The notes under the pieces are model-generated. The model saw only the letters and a program-made list of their open reading frames with translations, ran no database searches and was not told the DNA's origin. From Mycolicibacterium goodii (GTDB lineage Bacteria; Actinomycetota; Actinomycetes; Mycobacteriales; Mycobacteriaceae), in NCBI RefSeq assembly GCF_022370755.2, contig NZ_CP092364.2, positions 124,001-188,000 on the forward strand: a DNA stretch of 64,000 bases. Direction: 5' to 3'. Within the stretch, counting starts at the first letter, position 1. Each line of letters opens with the position of its first letter. Of this stretch, positions 62,590 through 64,000 are shown piece after piece. The translations under genes were made by a program, and so were the position numbers.

Positions 62590-63440
62590 CGGTCATGTCC
62601 CGCGTGGCGTTCGTACTGGGAGGCGGCGGCGTCCTGGGCGCCGCCGAGGCCGGGATGGCGCTCGCACTGCTCGAGGGCGGGATCCGTCCCGACCTGGTGT
62701 GTGGAACGTCGGTGGGGGCGATCAACGGTGCCGCCCTGGCGGCCGACCCCACGCCGGAAGGTGCCCGCGCACTGGTGAAGTTCTGGGATGAGTTGGGCGA
62801 CCAGGAGGTGTTCGGCGGTTCGCTTCTGCGCCGGGCCGCGGAGGTCCTTCGCAAACCGACGTCGCTGCACGACAATTCCGAACTTCGCCGGCTGCTCCGG
62901 GAATGGCTGCCTGCGCAGACGTTCGAAGATCTCGTGGTGCCGTTCGAGTGTGTCGCGGCCAGCATCGAGCGTGCGCGTGAACGCTGGTTCGACAGTGGGG
63001 ATCTGATCGAGCCGGTCATGGCCTCGTGTGCGCTGCCGGGCGTCCTGCCACCGGTGCGCATCGGCGACGAGCACTTCTTCGATGGTGGACTGGTCAACAG
63101 CATTCCGTTGGACCGGGCTGTCGCGCGCGGCGCGGACACGATATGGGTGTTACATGTCGGGCGTCTGGAGGAGGAACTCCGGGCCCCGCGGTTTCTGTGG
63201 GAGGTCGGTTTCGCGGCGTTCGAGATCGCGCGTCGGCACCGGTTCCACGGAGATCTGGAACGGGTCGGTGCCGGCGTCGCCGTCCATGTGCTGCCGTCCG
63301 GGTTGCCGCAACGGTCCGCGGCGACGTGGTCCAATCTGCGCTACCGCGACCGTCGCCGGATCGGGCGGCGCGCGCAACTGGCGTACGACGCCACCCGCGC
63401 CTATCTGGATGGCCTGCAGGCCCCGGAGTCGTCGCTATGA
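62586..63440 (+). CDS. patatin-like phospholipase
   Basis: A 284-residue patatin. The oxyanion loop is LGGGGVLGAAEAG, the nucleophile elbow is CGTSVGAING (Ser near 42), and the catalytic Asp is in FDGGLVNSIPL. Together they form the Ser-Asp dyad. It should hydrolyse acyl chains of lipids. The GTG start at 62586 overlaps the gvpK stop and the next gene overlaps its stop, so it is expressed with the gas-vesicle genes. It has no signal peptide, so it acts in the cytoplasm or at the inner membrane face. Confidence 0.9.
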   Translation: MTVMSRVAFVLGGGGVLGAAEAGMALALLEGGIRPDLVCGTSVGAINGAALAADPTPEGARALVKFWDELGDQEVFGGSLLRRAAEVLRKPTSLHDNSELRRLLREWLPAQTFEDLVVPFECVAASIERARERWFDSGDLIEPVMASCALPGVLPPVRIGDEHFFDGGLVNSIPLDRAVARGADTIWVLHVGRLEEELRAPRFLWEVGFAAFEIARRHRFHGDLERVGAGVAVHVLPSGLPQRSAATWSNLRYRDRRRIGRRAQLAYDATRAYLDGLQAPESSL

Positions 63441-64000
63441 CCCGGCTGCGGCGCGCGGTCACGGTGCCCCTGGTGACCGTGCTCATGGTGGGTGTACTGC
63501 TGTACGGCGTACCCCTGATGGCCCTGGCCGTGGCGGCAGATCTGGTGCTGCGGTCGACCCGGCCGAGCCGCACCGTCGCCGCCGTCGTCGCGTACGCGGC
63601 GATGGAGCTGTACGCGCTGGCGAAACTGCTGCGCGGCGGTCTGGACGGTGATCGCTTCACCCGCGAGCTTGTCGGGAAGATCTACACGGCGTCGCGCCGG
63701 ATTCTCGACGTGGAGGTGCTGCTGGACACCGGTTCGACCGATCCGGACGAGGTTCCCCGCGCCGACCCGGTGATCGTGTTGTCGCGGCATTGTGGCCCTG
63801 GGGACAGCCTGCTGGTGGCCTGGTTGCTGACGTTCCACTACCGTCTGCGCACGCGCATCGTGCTCAAGGGGCTCCTGCGGTGTGAACCTGTGCTCGATCT
63901 CGCGGGTGATCTGGGCTGCCTGTGTTTCCTGGACCGCGGCGGAAAGCGGGCACGGGCGCAGATCCGCGAACTCGCCGCCTCGCTTGAGGGCGGCGACGCG
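63437..64000 (+). CDS. PlsC-like acyltransferase (incomplete at window end)
   Basis: At least 188 residues; the gene runs past base 64000. Two hydrophobic segments lie in the first 60 residues, and SRHCGPGDSLLVAW gives the H-x4-D acyltransferase motif, followed by LKGLLRCEPVLDLAGDLGCLCFLDRGGKRA. It should acylate a lysophospholipid or a related alcohol at the membrane. ATG at 63437 overlaps the patatin stop (ATGA). With a deacylase next door, a lipid-remodelling pair is plausible. Confidence 0.82.
   Translation, partial: MTRLRRAVTVPLVTVLMVGVLLYGVPLMALAVAADLVLRSTRPSRTVAAVVAYAAMELYALAKLLRGGLDGDRFTRELVGKIYTASRRILDVEVLLDTGSTDPDEVPRADPVIVLSRHCGPGDSLLVAWLLTFHYRLRTRIVLKGLLRCEPVLDLAGDLGCLCFLDRGGKRARAQIRELAASLEGGDA

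Overview
The window comes from a high-GC fast-growing mycobacterium, almost certainly Mycolicibacterium (Mycobacterium) smegmatis or a very close relative. Gene order over 22-46 kb (purF, purM, DUF3073, ygfZ, pabC, nitrobindin-like, sseC2, cysA2, thiX, lmeA, glnR, mshD, pst, phoU, LCP, dusB, desA1) matches the Rv0808-Rv0824c stretch of M. tuberculosis. A polycysteine leaderless micro-ORF before the DUF4395 gene is the attenuator type described in M. smegmatis. Genes are dense, often overlap by 4 nt (ATGA or GTGA), and several appear leaderless. No IS element, prophage or CRISPR array is seen.

Layout. 0-9 kb: edge of a thiamine-diphosphate enzyme, an antiporter-purL-membrane hydrolase-CPBP operon, a PPOX flavoenzyme behind a SoxR-box-like dyad, an orphan Mce protein, and an SCP-like protein. 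9-22 kb is accessory catabolism: a four-gene operon with two mycofactocin-type SDRs, a duplicated carboxymuconolactone-decarboxylase-like protein and an aldehyde dehydrogenase, opposite a TetR gene. A MetNIQ transporter with an NtaA/DszA-type flavin monooxygenase follows, headed by a Cys-rich ORF overlapping metN. Two unknown proteins, an SDR and an FAD oxidoreductase complete this part. 22-46 kb is conserved core: purine synthesis, folate and Fe-S housekeeping, thiosulfate and Cys sulfur metabolism under a polyCys attenuator, mannan assembly (lmeA), glnR, mycothiol synthase, the pst-phoU phosphate module with Pho boxes, an LCP cell-wall ligase, dusB and desA1. Behind pabC lies an apparently free-standing transcription unit with its own promoter, a near-perfect Shine-Dalgarno sequence, a 12-codon ORF and alternative hairpins. 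46-53.6 kb: three tandem paralogous secreted PASTA-like proteins, a TetR/MpaB-like pair, a DUF732 protein, and a MocR-controlled cluster (cupin, MDR, alpha/beta hydrolase, HD domain).

53.7-64 kb: four tRNA genes (Lys on minus; Glu, Asp and Phe on plus), then a stress-type island. Small membrane proteins and a CsbD-like protein, with promoters of the SigF type (GTTT-N16-GGGTAT), precede a complete actinobacterial gas-vesicle cluster (gvpY/Z-like, A, F, G, O, J, L, S, K), translationally coupled to a patatin phospholipase and a PlsC-like acyltransferase that runs off the end. The gvp operon has a SigF-type promoter carrying a CRP-like dyad in its spacer and sits behind about 1.1 kb of gene-free sequence.

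All calls are from reading the sequence; family names are recognition from conserved motifs, not database searches.
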